This document shows, in pieces, positions 44,943-55,211 of a stretch of 64,000 nucleotides of DNA. How positions within the stretch are numbered: the first letter of the stretch is position 1; every line of letters begins with the position of its first letter. The stretch lies in NCBI GenBank assembly GCA_030248215.1, contig JASANG010002885.1, positions 1 to 64,000 on the forward strand, given 5' to 3'. The notes beneath the pieces were generated by a model. That model was not told where the DNA came from. It ran no database searches and worked only from the letters and a program-made list of their open reading frames with translations. The position numbers and the translations under genes are program-made. This DNA is from Enoplolaimus lenunculus (lineage: Eukaryota > Nematoda > Enoplea > Enoplida > Thoracostomopsidae).

Positions 44943-47142
44943 TTTAAAGATAGTAAACTGAAAATTTTTCGCTTAAAGATAGTAAACTGAAAATTTTTCG
45001 CTTAAAGATAGTAAACTGAAAATTTTTCGCTTAAAGATAGTAAACTGAAAATTTTTCGCTTAAAGATAGTAAACTGAAAATTTTTCGCTTAAAGATAGTA
45101 AACTGAAAACTTTTCGCTTAAAGATAGTAAACTGAAAATTTTTCGCTTAAAGATAGTAAACTGAAAATTTTTCGCTTAAAGATAGTAAACTGAAAAATTT
45201 TCGCTTAAAGATAGTAAACTGAAAATTTTTCGCTTAAAGATAGTAAACTGAAATTTTTCGCTTAAAGATAGTAAACTGAAATTTTTCGCTTAAAGATATT
45301 AAACTGAAAATTTTTCGCTTAAAGATAGTAAAATGAAAATTTTTCGCTTAAAGATAGTAAACTGAAAATTTTTCGCTTAAAGATAGTAAACTGAAAATTT
45401 TTCGCTTAAAGATAGTAAACTGAAAATTTTTCGCTTAAAGATAGTAAACTGAAAATTTTTCGCTTAAAGATAGTAAACTGAAAATTTTTCGCTTAAAGAT
45501 AGTAAATGAAAAATTTTCGCTTAAAGATAGTAAATTGAAAATTTTTCGCTTATAGATAGTAAATTGCAAATTTTTCGCTTAAAGATAGTAATTGAAAAAT
45601 TTTCGCTTAAAGATAGTAAACTGAAAATTTTTCGCTTAAAGATAGTAAATGAAAATTTTTGCTTAAAGATAGTAAATGAAAATTTTTCGCTTAAAGATAG
45701 TAAATGAAAATTTTTCGCTTAAAGATAGTAAACTGAAAATTTTTGCTTAAAGATAGTAAATTGAAAAATTTTCGCTTAAAGATAGTAAATTGAAAATTTT
45801 TCGCTTATAGATAGTAAATTGCAAATTTTTCGCTTAAAGATAGTAATTGAAAAATTTTCGCTTATAGATAGTAAATTGCAAATTTTTCGCTTAAAGATAG
45901 TAATTGAAAAATTTTCGCTTAAAGATAGTAAATGAAAATTTTTCGCTTAAAGATAGTAAATGAAAATTTTTGTTAAAGATAGTAAATGAAAATTTTTGTT
46001 AAAGATAGTAAATGAAAATTTTTCGCTTAAAGATAGTAAACTGAAAATTTTTCGCTTAAAGATAGTAAATGAAAATTTTTCGCTTAAAGATAGTAAACTG
46101 AAAATTTTTCGCTTAAAGATAGTAAACTGAAAATTTTTCGCTTAAAGATAGTAAATGAAAATTTTTCGCTTAAAGATAGTAAACTGAAAATTTTTTCGCT
46201 TAAAGATAGTAAACTGAAAATTTTTCGCTTAAAGATAGTAAACTGAAAATTTTTCGCTTAAAGATAGTAAACTGAAAATTTTTCGCTTAAAGATAGTAAA
46301 CTGAAAATTTTTCGCTTAAAGATAGTAAATGAAAATTTTTCGCTTAAAGATAGTAAACTGAAAATTTTTCGCTTAAAGATAGTAAATGAAATATTTTTCG
46401 CTTAAAGATAGTAAACTGAAAATTTTTCGCTTAAAGATAGTAAACTTGAAAATTTTTGTTAAAGATAGTAAACTGAAAATTTTTCGCTTAAAGATAGTAA
46501 CTGTAATAATTTTTGCTTAAAGATAGTAAACTGAAATTTTTCGCTTACGTTAATTGGATTTAGTTTCTGAATTTGTTATAGTAAACTTTATATAATTTTT
46601 GTTTATTATATTGTAAATTTTTTGCTATTTTTTATGATATGTAACTGAATTTATTCAGGTTAGTTTTAATTTTTGGGTTTCTTATGTTGTAAATGAAAAT
46701 TTTTGCTTAAAGATTAGTAAATGAAAATTTTTGCTTAAAGATAGTAAACTGAAAATTTTTCGCTTAAAGATAGTAAATGAAAATTTTTCGCTTAAAGATA
46801 GTAAATGAAAATTTTTCGCTTAAAGATAGTAAACTGAAAATTTTTTCGCTTAAAGATAGTAAGCTGAAAATTTTTCGCTTAAAGATAGTAAACTGAAAAT
46901 TTTTCGCTTAAAGATAGTAAATGAAAATTTTTGCTTAAAGATAGTAAACTGAAAATTTTTCGCTTAAAGATAGTAAACTGAAAATTTTTTCGCTTAAAGA
47001 TAGTAAACTGAAAATTTTTCGCTTAAAGATAGTAAACTGAAAATTTTTCGCTTAAAGATAGTAAACTGAAAATTTTTCGCTTAAAGATAGTAAACTGAAA
47101 ATTTTTCGCTTAAAGATAGTAAACTGAAAATTTTTCGCTTAA
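44943..47142. repeat. 29-bp minisatellite, roughly 70 units
   Basis: Unit AAAGATAGTAAACTGAAAAT plus TTTTCGCTT, 29 bp, with 27- and 28-bp variants. Runs 44943-46545, breaks for about 145 bp of related but diverged AT-rich sequence, then resumes at about 46689-47142. Central units carry subtype changes (TATAGATAG, AATTGCAAA, TAATTGAAAA) that recur together, a higher-order pattern. Confidence 0.97.
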
Positions 47143-47747
47143 GTTAAGCCAAACACAAGCGCACAACACGTAGCTGCAAGCATGTGAAACTTTATTCAGT
47201 TCGAAACAGGATAACAGCCTGCCACCGATGAAACCAGAAAATTCTAAAACAGAACCAGCTGTATGAAATAAACGAACGAGGTGTCAAACGTAATTTTAGT
47301 GCTAAACCTCATTACAAAATCTTGGTCTTGATTCCTGTCGCTCAGAGAAACCCACGTTGCATCTGGATCTACCAGTTTTCTGCCAGACAGTCTGGCTTAC
47401 AAAAAAGCTGGAAAAACTTTATTCAGCATCAATGATTTTAGGCTTAATATATCATATACTTGAGTTAAAAAAATTTAGTTTTCGCAATATTTTTTGATGA
47501 TACCATGGGGGTAACCAGGATTTAAGAAAGTCGAGGTTACGTTCTATAAAAATTTCACATGGGGTTTCCCTATGTTGCAAACTGAAAATCTCAAAGCGCC
47601 TTCACAATTGACCCCTTTTAACGTTTTGGCTATGGCGGCTACAATGCAACTATTTGCTACGATATCGGGCCTCAAGAAACTTTTACTAAGAGGCCAAATT
47701 GGTTGTAAGTCTAAGCCTAAACCTAAAATCAAACCTAAACCGACATC

Positions 47748-48309
47748 GGCCCATGTAAAGATCAGGGGCGGAACGTTTTTCTGTGTGACTGTAATAGAGT
47801 AAGCTTAAGCTTTAGACAAATGTTTTGCTTGGCTTAGGCTTACGCTTTGACTTAGGCTTAGGAATGAACTCATTTTTACGCTTAGGCTTAGGCTTAGGCT
47901 TAGGCTTAGGGTAAGGCTTAATAGGCTTAGGAATATGCTCGTTGTTACGCTTACACTGTAAATTTCAGCGAGTTGATTTTAACTCAGAATGAGTTATATC
48001 ACTCAATCTGAGTTAGTACTATCACAACTCAGAGTTCTGATTGAATTCAACTCATTCTGAGGTAATTAATCAACTCAGCAAAAATCAGCTCAACTCAGAG
48101 TGAGAATCAACTCAATTCATATTGAGTTAATGCTGAATAACAATTTACAAATAACTAACTCACTAGTTGAGTTGATTAATGAACTCAGTACAATGTACAG
48201 TGTAGGCTTATGCTTAGGCTTACGAATATGCTCATTGTTACGCTTAGGTTACGGTTTAGGCTTAGGAATATGCTTATAATACTGCTCCGCCCTGTTCTTT
48301 ACCTTGGCC
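47748..48309. mobile_element. TTAGGC MITE, type A, split by a TA-inserting MITE
   Basis: GGCCCATGTAAAGATCAG to TGTTCTTTACCTTGGCC; flanks CCGACATC and CCGACCTT (6 of 8). The array is interrupted at a TA by the element at 47954-48202 and continues after it with the same TTAGGC phase style. Confidence 0.85.
47954..48202. mobile_element. CACTGTAAATT MITE nested in the TTAGGC array
   Basis: CACTGTAAATTTCAGCGAG to AGTACAATGTACAGTG, 249 bp, TA on both sides. Arms of GAGTTGATT / AATCAACTC. Confidence 0.88.
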
Positions 48310-48559
48310 CCGACCTTTCACCGCAGTGTTACGTCGGCGTATCAAAAACCTTAAATCGGTGGAGGTTCCAAAAACACCGACTAAAAGTATTGGTTTTTGG
48401 GACAAAACCAGCGTAAGGTTAACGGTGGTCAAATAAGTATCTTTGGATGAAAGTAAACCGAAACATCAAATGGGTACAACCGGCTGGTTCCTTTATGGCC
48501 CATCTCTGTATTGAGGCTTGAATGCATCCAGCATCTGCCATGCTTACATATATGTTTGT

Positions 48560-48620
48560 AGATATATATCTATATATATGTATGTATGTATGTATATAAA
48601 AATATATACATATATATATA
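48560..48620. repeat. ATGT/TATA simple repeat
   Basis: TATATATGTATGTATGTATG followed by ATATATACATATATATAT. Confidence 0.85.
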
Positions 48621-48762
48621 ATTTCCACGAAACAGTGATAAGCTTAAATAACAAATTTTATATACAAAATTTTCAATTCTGTATTTTAGGTACACAAATC
48701 CAGAATTGATCTTGGTTCAGCAATTCATGACTCTAAATAATAATGATGTCTATGAAAATGTT

Positions 48763-48934
48763 GGCCCATGTTACGTTAAGGGGCGTCCAGGTTTCTGGTG
48801 GGTCTGTAAAAGAGTAGGTTTAGATTCTAGATTACATTTTTTGCTTAGGTTTAGGATTAGGAACACATTTTTGCAACGCTTAGACTTAGGAATACGCTTA
48901 TTCTACTGTAACGCCCGTTAAGGTAACATTGGCC
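48763..48934. mobile_element. TTAGGC MITE, type C
   Basis: 172 bp. GGCCCATGTTACGTTAAG to GTTAAGGTAACATTGGCC, flanks AAAATGTT and AAAATTTT (7 of 8). Confidence 0.88.
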
Positions 48935-49104
48935 AAAATTTTAGTGAAGTTATAGTTGTTGTTCAACGTTATATTTTAACGAGAAATGTTAGGAGTTTTT
49001 TGTTTCGAGGCAAACACAAGTGACTGAATTTAGATTCCATTGAAATTTATGAAGAAATAACGAAATTATCGACAGTTTTACTGTGCTTTTTTTGCTGTAT
49101 TTTA

Positions 49105-49242
49105 CGACTGTATTACGATCTTGACATTAAATCTAAACCTAAGCCTAATTGTAAGCCTAAGCAAAAAATGTAATCTCGAATCTAAACCTACTCTTTTATA
49201 GACCCACCAGAAACCTGGACGTCTCAAAAAGTAACATGGGCC
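49105..49242. mobile_element. TTAGGC MITE, type C, left end lost
   Basis: Starts inside the CCTAAG array and ends AAAAAGTAACATGGGCC after ACCAGAAACCTGGACG, the typical type C right side. Confidence 0.7.
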
Positions 49243-49415
49243 AACAAAATTGTGGCTTTGATCCGTTCTGCGGACATGACCTGCTTGACCAACGTCAAGA
49301 TTAACCATTGGTTTTTAGTCATAAACTTGCTCAATTTTTTAAATTATTCAAACTAATTTCGTTTCAAGGGCTTTGACCCATGTTCCTAAATCAATATTAG
49401 ATCTGTGACCAGGTA

Positions 49416-49868
49416 TCAGTGTAAATTCGAGTGAGTCGATTTTAACTCAGAATGAGTTGAATCCACTTAGAAGCCTGAGCTCTGAATTAAGGCTTTCAGA
49501 ACTCAGAATTCTACACTGTAAAAATGGTGAGTCAAATTGACTCTCTCGGAAATAGGTTTTTCCTGACTACACAATCTGAGTCAAATTCGACTCCGCCAGA
49601 GTCAAACGTGCGACATAGTGAATCGAATTTGACTCTGGTGGAGTCGAATTTGACTCAATTTGCGTAGTCATGAAAAGCCTATTTCCGAGAGAGTCAATTT
49701 GACTCCCCATTTTTTGCAGTGTAGATTAAACTCACTCTGAGTTAATTAACTCACCGGGAATTAAATCAGCTCAAAGTGCGTTAATGTTTACAGCTTAACT
49801 CAGAAATAACCAGAAATAAACTAATTTACACTCTGAGTTAATTAATCAACTCATCCGAATTTACAGTG
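49416..49868. mobile_element. CACTGTAAATT MITE containing a foldback MITE
   Basis: CAGTGTAAATTCGAGTGAG to CATCCGAATTTACAGTG. The halves are separated by the 208-bp element at 49514-49721, inserted at TA. Confidence 0.82.
49514..49721. mobile_element. TGAGTCA foldback MITE, nested
   Basis: CACTGTAAAAATGGTGAGTC to CCATTTTTTGCAGTG, TA at each side (49512-49513 and 49722-49723). Younger than the surrounding MITE. Confidence 0.88.
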
Positions 49869-50048
49869 TAGCGAATGGTTTTAAAACGGACGAAAGCCTT
49901 GCAACTAAGAATTTCAAATGTGGCACAAAAGTCCTGTGTGTCAGATGCCAAAATGTGCGAAATTTCGAAGCCAAAATTTCCACAGCTCCACAGAAACCAA
50001 GCCGAAGACAATGAAACGTAGACAAAATGTTCTACCGGAACCGGAAAC

Positions 50049-50221
50049 GGCCAATGTGAAAAACAGAGGCGGAACAGTATTATAAGCATATTCTTAAGCC
50101 TAAGCCTAAACCTGTTAAGCCTAAGCCTATGCGTAAGCCAAGCAAAAAAAAATTAGTCTAAAACTTAAGCTTTACACTATTGCAGTCCCACAGAAAAGCG
50201 TTCCGCTCCTGATCTTGGGCC
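50049..50221. mobile_element. TTAGGC MITE, type A
   Basis: 173 bp, GGCCAATGTGAAAAACAG to CTCCTGATCTTGGGCC, flanks CCGGAAAC and CCGGAACC (7 of 8). Confidence 0.86.
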
Positions 50222-50325
50222 CCGGAACCATATCGTAAAAAATATTTGTTACTGAAGAATTAATTATTAGCGCAATGCGACTGAAAGTATGACCGACCAT
50301 ACAAAGAATAGTTGAAATTCATGGA

Positions 50326-50540
50326 TTGTGGTATAACATCGTACTCCTAATCTGTCAAATAACTTCAGCTATAACTTTTGGAGCTCAAAATTACCACCGA
50401 CAATACCTGGAAAACCCCGGTAAACCCTTGCCATATTTAATACCAAGACCGGATAGCGAGAAGTACCCGATGATTTTTGCCCGCGACTTAGCGGCACTGT
50501 TGAAAATCAAGCCACCGTCAGCATATTTTATTAAGGTATC
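50326..50540 (+). CDS. Possible first coding exon with signal peptide, product unknown
   Basis: An ATG opens a frame beginning MWYNIVLLICQITSAITFGA, a good secretion signal, followed by a polar Pro-rich segment (ENPGKPLPYLIPRPDSEKYP) and ARDLAALLKIKPPSAYFIK. Just after AAG at 50540 is GTATCG, a fair splice donor in phase 0. Without splicing the frame stops at 50553, giving 75 aa. No matching downstream exon was found and no family was recognised. It may be the first exon of a small secreted protein, a short complete gene, or chance. The region is not a recognised repeat. Confidence 0.3.
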
Positions 50541-50723
50541 GTGGCAACGATAAATTGCTAAACACTTTTCGTGTATTAAACAACATCTTTCAAAATGGTA
50601 TTTGTACAGTTGAGAAACTCTAAAATGAATCGCTTGCGCACAAAAACGCTGACAACCCGCTTAATAGCGTCTATTCAAAACGGAATTTTAGCATCGATAT
50701 TAACGCTTTGGTTTTCAAACCGC

Positions 50724-51013
50724 GGCCCATGTGAAAATCTCAGGGGCGGAACGTTTTTCTGTGGGACTGCAATAGAGTTGGTTTAAGCTTTAGACTAACT
50801 TTTTTTGCTTGGCTTATGCTTAAGCTCGGGCTTAGGATTAAGAATATGCTCAATCTCACGCTTAGGCTTAGGAATATGCTCATTCTTACGCTTAGGCTTA
50901 GGCTTCAGCTTAGGATTAGGAATATGCTCATTATTACGCTTAGGCTTAAGCTCAGGCTTAAGCTTTATGAATATGCTTATAATACTGTTCCGCCTCTGTT
51001 CTTTGTATTGGCC
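50724..51013. mobile_element. TTAGGC MITE just upstream of the LARGE-like gene
   Basis: 290 bp, GGCCCATGTGAAAATCTC to TCTTTGTATTGGCC, flanks CAAACCGC and CAAACCGT (7 of 8). Ends 70 bp before the start codon, so it lies in the 5' UTR or core promoter. Array of TTAGGC with three GGAATATGCTC spacers. Confidence 0.9.
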
Positions 51014-51075
51014 CAAACCGTGAACGTTCAGTCTTATATGACACGACTGACTGAATTTTAAATATTATTTTTTTC

Positions 51076-51087
51076 ATGGTCATATGA
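51076..51087 (+). promoter_or_regulatory. Minimal upstream ORF overlapping the LARGE-like start
   Basis: An ATG 8 bases before the main start codon opens a three-codon frame (Met-Val-Ile-stop) whose TGA overlaps the main ATG as ATGA. If the transcript includes it, such an arrangement could lower or couple initiation at the main start. The role is inference. Confidence 0.4.
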
Positions 51088-53030
51088 CATCGTATAAATC
51101 TGAAACTTCAAACAATAATATGTTATTACTGAAACGTAACCGAAACAGACAGCTGACGCGGTTGTTATGTTTCGGTGCAGTAGCTGCTCTCGTAATATCT
51201 CATGCACGCCTTGTAAACAGGTTATTCCAAATGAAGGACCAACTGCGCCATTCGGACGACAATCCCACCGCTGGCCAACAGAATCCTTCGGATCAAAAGG
51301 ATAGCGTCGCCAATTGTCCTCCAAATCTTACAATAAATCAATCAAAGGTGAAGGTATTCACATGGTGTTCAAATAGTCAGCAAGACATCCTTGGACTATC
51401 AACTTTGATTAAAAGTTTACTTGTATACTGTGAACACGCAGTAGTGCTTGAGATTACCGTATTCCCAACGCACGCCGGGTGTACGATACCATTAGAAGTA
51501 TTTTTTGCGTCTTGGCCAGTGGCAAACGTTGAATTTAAAATTAATCATAGTTTATTGAGTCTAAATTCGCTATCTGTCACCATAAATACGGTCGTTGACG
51601 GCCTTGTCGACCTAAAGACGCCGTCACTGTTAGACGCCACAGCGCCCAAAGGGCGTGTTTATCTTACCATTCTCGTCGACCCGAACACCGCGATATCGCG
51701 GCCGTTGAGTTGGATCTGCCTTTACGAGCTTCCGTCGGCGCAAAGCGCAAACAGAGACAAAACGCCCGGGATGGCGTTTGCGCAGCAATCAACAGGCAAA
51801 CGCTATTCGTTACCGAAAGGATTTTTGGTCGATGATAAATCGAAACTGTACCAGTTTCACGCGTCGGCGAACGGTGATTCGTTACGGCCACGGAAAATAC
51901 AACCGCTCGCCAGCAAAGAACTCGCAGCGATTTTAGGTATCGCTAGTACAGACGTCGCCAGTGCTTCGATATATCCGACCATTGCGTCGATCGAAGAGTT
52001 ACGACTTACCTACAGCCAATTGGTTGATACTAACGACAAAAGTGATAAATGTTACCATTTCAAGCGAACCGCGGCGACATTGTATCGAACGTTCATTCGT
52101 TACTCTCAAGTCGACCTTCACTGGCCGCATGTTGGCTCACTGCTTGGTCCCACCGCCCCAAGCTGGCAACCGGCGCCCGGCGAAGTCACCCTGGTCACCC
52201 AGTCGTCGGCGACTCGACTCGCACAGTTGTTTTACATCATTCGCTATTGGACCGGACCCATTTCGTTGGCGATCCTTGCGTCAGATCATGAAATTCTTAA
52301 TTTTCAACACTTTATCGCTGACACGCCTCATATTCGAGATAGGAAAAATATTGCAATTCACTATATTGTACAAAAACTACGGACTTACTATCCTGTTAAT
52401 TATATGCGGAACGTTGCGCTGGATGCAACCCGGACCCGGTACGTTTACTTGGTGGATGTGGATTTTATTCCGCCTCCAGGAAGCTATGACGTCATACGAG
52501 GTCATATCCACAAACTTGAAGAAGCCAAAGGCGTCCCAGGATCGCCTGGAGCGACCAAAAACGCCCTGATCGTCCCAGCGTTTGAAATCACTTCGCCGCG
52601 ATGTGACAATTTTTTCGCTACATATCCATCGTCAAAGTATGCGCTTGCAGAACGCGACTGCGTTCAGCAATTTCATATCCGGTTTGCAGATGCGCACGCA
52701 GCTACTAATTATACTCGCTGGTGGTTTACTGAAGCGCCATACGAAATTGCTTACGCTAAATTCTACGAACCTTATTTGATCACCGCACGACGGGATACGC
52801 CACGCTACGATGTACGATTTGTCGGATATTCAATGAACAAAAATACCCAATTAAAAGAGATCGCTTCCGGCGGATTTAGATTTTGGGTTCTACCGGATGT
52901 ATTTGTCGTTCATATGCCGCACGCACCGAGTATTGATTATTTAACGTACAGCAAAAGCGGAAGTATATTTATGCGATGTTATAAGTGGGCGAAACAAGAT
53001 ATGATCCTTAATAATACGGCAGCAGTTTAA
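51084..53030 (+). CDS. LARGE: LARGE-family glycosyltransferase with intact GT49 and degenerate GT8 domain
   Basis: A single 648-codon exon. Type II topology is expected: a basic tail (KRNRNRQ) then a hydrophobic anchor at about residues 24-42. Residues 90-330 align loosely with the N-terminal GT8 xylosyltransferase half of LARGE, but the strand that should carry the DXD metal site reads ILVDPN (199-201 DPN). About 60-80 residues of the GT8 core, including the usual Asn-Thr-Gly and Asp-Gln-Asp stretches, have no counterpart. From CYHFKRT near 313 onward the match is strong: VTLVTQSSATRL, WTGPISLAILASD, YYPVNYMRNVAL, then VDVDF with metal-binding D458 and D460, ALIVPAFE, FVGYSMNK and HMPHAPS at 610-616. 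This is the GT49 glucuronyltransferase half. In vertebrates LARGE builds matriglycan on alpha-dystroglycan in the Golgi; here only GlcA transfer looks possible. B4GAT1 is the alternative homologue, but HMPHAPS favours LARGE. AATAAA near 53727 could serve as a poly(A) signal. Confidence 0.9.
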   Translation: MTSYKSETSNNNMLLLKRNRNRQLTRLLCFGAVAALVISHARLVNRLFQMKDQLRHSDDNPTAGQQNPSDQKDSVANCPPNLTINQSKVKVFTWCSNSQQDILGLSTLIKSLLVYCEHAVVLEITVFPTHAGCTIPLEVFFASWPVANVEFKINHSLLSLNSLSVTINTVVDGLVDLKTPSLLDATAPKGRVYLTILVDPNTAISRPLSWICLYELPSAQSANRDKTPGMAFAQQSTGKRYSLPKGFLVDDKSKLYQFHASANGDSLRPRKIQPLASKELAAILGIASTDVASASIYPTIASIEELRLTYSQLVDTNDKSDKCYHFKRTAATLYRTFIRYSQVDLHWPHVGSLLGPTAPSWQPAPGEVTLVTQSSATRLAQLFYIIRYWTGPISLAILASDHEILNFQHFIADTPHIRDRKNIAIHYIVQKLRTYYPVNYMRNVALDATRTRYVYLVDVDFIPPPGSYDVIRGHIHKLEEAKGVPGSPGATKNALIVPAFEITSPRCDNFFATYPSSKYALAERDCVQQFHIRFADAHAATNYTRWWFTEAPYEIAYAKFYEPYLITARRDTPRYDVRFVGYSMNKNTQLKEIASGGFRFWVLPDVFVVHMPHAPSIDYLTYSKSGSIFMRCYKWAKQDMILNNTAAV

Positions 53031-53190
53031 AACGGACGGAAAATCATGGACTTGCCGAAGGCCGACGACCTGCGCGATCCGAGAAACTCATAGAGCCAAC
53101 AATATAAGCACTTATCATCAGTTAGCAATAGGTTTTCAAACAAGCGAACTGCTGTAGTCTCCCAAATAAGACGGCGTACGCATGTTTGTT

Positions 53191-53351
53191 GGCCCATGTA
53201 TAGAACAGGGCCGGATCGTTTTTCGGAAGGGCTATAATAGTGTCAGTTTAAGCTTTAGACAAAATTTTTTTGCTTAGGCTTAGGCTTACGCTTAGGCTTA
53301 GGCTTAGGAATAGGCTCATCCATACGCTTAGGCTTAGTCTATACATAGGCC
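53191..53351. mobile_element. TTAGGC MITE, type B, shortened right end
   Basis: 161 bp, GGCCCATGTATAGAACAG to TCTATACATAGGCC, flanks TGTTTGTT and TATTTGTT (7 of 8). Confidence 0.82.
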
Positions 53352-53724
53352 TATTTGTTTTACCTGTTCAGAGTGTACCTTTATCGCTATTCGGTTCCGA
53401 ACTGTTATTTATTTTCAAGCCAGCTCCAGTTTTGTACCACACCCTTTTGGACTGGCTAGGCTTTTTCTATGGTTTAGCTTCATTAGGAATATACCTTTAT
53501 TATTTGAGTATATATCCTGCTAAGTACAAACGCTTCACATGACCAGGGTGCGTTGTATTGTCTTTTAGAAAAATATAGTGAAAGATTTCACCAGAGCATA
53601 TATAAATATTTTTAGACTGTAATAATGCGAATAATAATGTAATAAGTCGGATTAGAAATCTGAAATTTGGCCGCCGACCAATAAGGATTTTGAAAAGTAA
53701 AAGTTTCATAGCTAAGGTTCCAAA

Positions 53725-53734
53725 TAAATAAAGT
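53725..53734 (+). terminator. Candidate poly(A) signal for the LARGE-like gene
   Basis: Two overlapping AATAAA hexamers lie about 700 bases downstream of the stop codon, in AT-rich sequence. Between them and the stop lies a type B MITE (53191-53351), which would be in the 3' UTR if this site is used. Tentative. Confidence 0.3.
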
Positions 53735-53739
53735 CTTTT

Positions 53740-54280
53740 GAGGTTTAAGGTTTGTTTGTTTGCGATAGCTACGCGCCTACAAGTGCCGAATGAGAAAAGG
53801 TATCATTGATGCAAAATGTCACATACGTTTAGGGGTAACATAAATGGAGCCACAGGCAAAATTTTTAGCTGTAAGGTAAGCTGAACACAGTATATTTAAG
53901 TAAATTTTCAGGGCCAAACGAGCCGAGTTGACACCTGAAACCCTCCTGGCAACATCCTTGTTTACTGTGTGTAAATGAATTTACTAGGCGACCGCGTTTT
54001 TAAACCCCTGCGATTTCAAGGGAACATTACTGAACTTACACTAAATCCGTTGAGATGTGGTTTGACGAAACCGGATTTAATAGTTTGCCCTATTGGAAAT
54101 CTACTGCTAACTGTTGATAGATGATTATAACCAATTGGAAATACCGGTGCAGAGGTTGGGCGAGAAATTTCAATTGGGCCGCTTCGCGGTGAATTTTGCC
54201 AAACAAATACATATTTGCGAAGAAGTGACGTAAACTAATATATAAAATACAACACAAAAATAAAAAAATTGTGTCATATA
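53740..54280. other. Intergenic, nothing recognised
   Basis: No repeat family or gene was recognised. Confidence 0.35.
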
Positions 54281-54284
54281 TTTA

Positions 54285-54430
54285 AATTATATATATTTAT
54301 TAATTTATTTATTTATTTACTTTATATATATTTATTTATTTATTTATTTATTTACTTTATATATATTTATTTATTTATTTATTTATTTACTTTATATATA
54401 TTTATTTACTTTTAATATATAGTATATATG
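54285..54430. repeat. TTTA tetranucleotide repeat with nested period
   Basis: TTTATTTATTTACTTTATAT recurs as a larger unit of about 50 bp three times. Confidence 0.92.
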
Positions 54431-54739
54431 TATATATTTCAGTCGCTATTCATGTTTCAAGCAACATTGTTCAGAACAGTTTTTTGTAAGCAGGAAAACT
54501 GTAGAATGAATCGCTTGTGATCCAAAAACTTATCGTAAAATACTTCGTTACTTTGTTAAAACGCAATTTCAGCATTAATATAAACGCCTTTATCTCCAAA
54601 CCCGGTGGCTGTGAACCAAACACCAATGTCGAGAAGATGTAACGCTGAGAAGGATAAAATATGAATCTGGCTATAAATCAGTGGTATTTCAAATATTAAC
54701 GGTGCGGAATTAGGCATCTTTGCCTAAAACACGAGTGTC

Positions 54740-54970
54740 GAAGATGAACACATAAAAAGTATTTCTGAATTTACTCAGAAAACTATTTTTGTGGCAAATC
54801 TGAAACGTTTTTGCGATATTTAAGACAATTTTTGTAAAAATAACTGGAAAACGTTCATTTTCAGACTTTATTTGAAAACTTTTTTGCAAAACTTCTCTGT
54901 TAACAGAAATACTATTCAAGTGCACATTGCTAATCATATTTCGTAAACGTAAGAAATTTTTTCTTAAATA
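54740..54970. repeat. Dispersed AT-rich repeat (relative of 40250 and 8270)
   Basis: AAGTATTTCTGAATTTACTC, ACAGAAATACTATTCAAGTG and TAAGAAATTTTTTCTTAA are shared between the copies. Confidence 0.6.
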
Positions 54971-55211
54971 CCAGAAATATTATTTTGAGTGTATAAAGTT
55001 GAGAATAGAACAATTGAAATTATAATTTTTAATTTCGCTTTTTTGGCAAACATTGTATTTAATGCTAAACATTTTTATGGGGAACTTTTTGACATCAGCA
55101 TTTGTTAAGCAAAAAAACCGCAATTTCGGGTTTAACAAAATCGGGAAAATAAAATTGCAGAGTTTCAACTTAATCCACTTTTAGTATTTGACAATTTTAT
55201 AACAAGTTGTG

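Noticed and set aside
44943-47142. CRISPR-like array of 29-bp repeats
   Set aside because: Units are contiguous with no unique spacers, and the genome is eukaryotic. It is a minisatellite.
47820-48260. Telomere or subtelomere because of TTAGGC runs
   Set aside because: The arrays are short, degenerate, in both orientations, and bounded by inverted repeats and target duplications. Genes lie on both sides.
51961-52569. 202-codon frame inside the LARGE-like gene
   Set aside because: A shadow in another frame of the well-conserved GT49 region, with no homology of its own.
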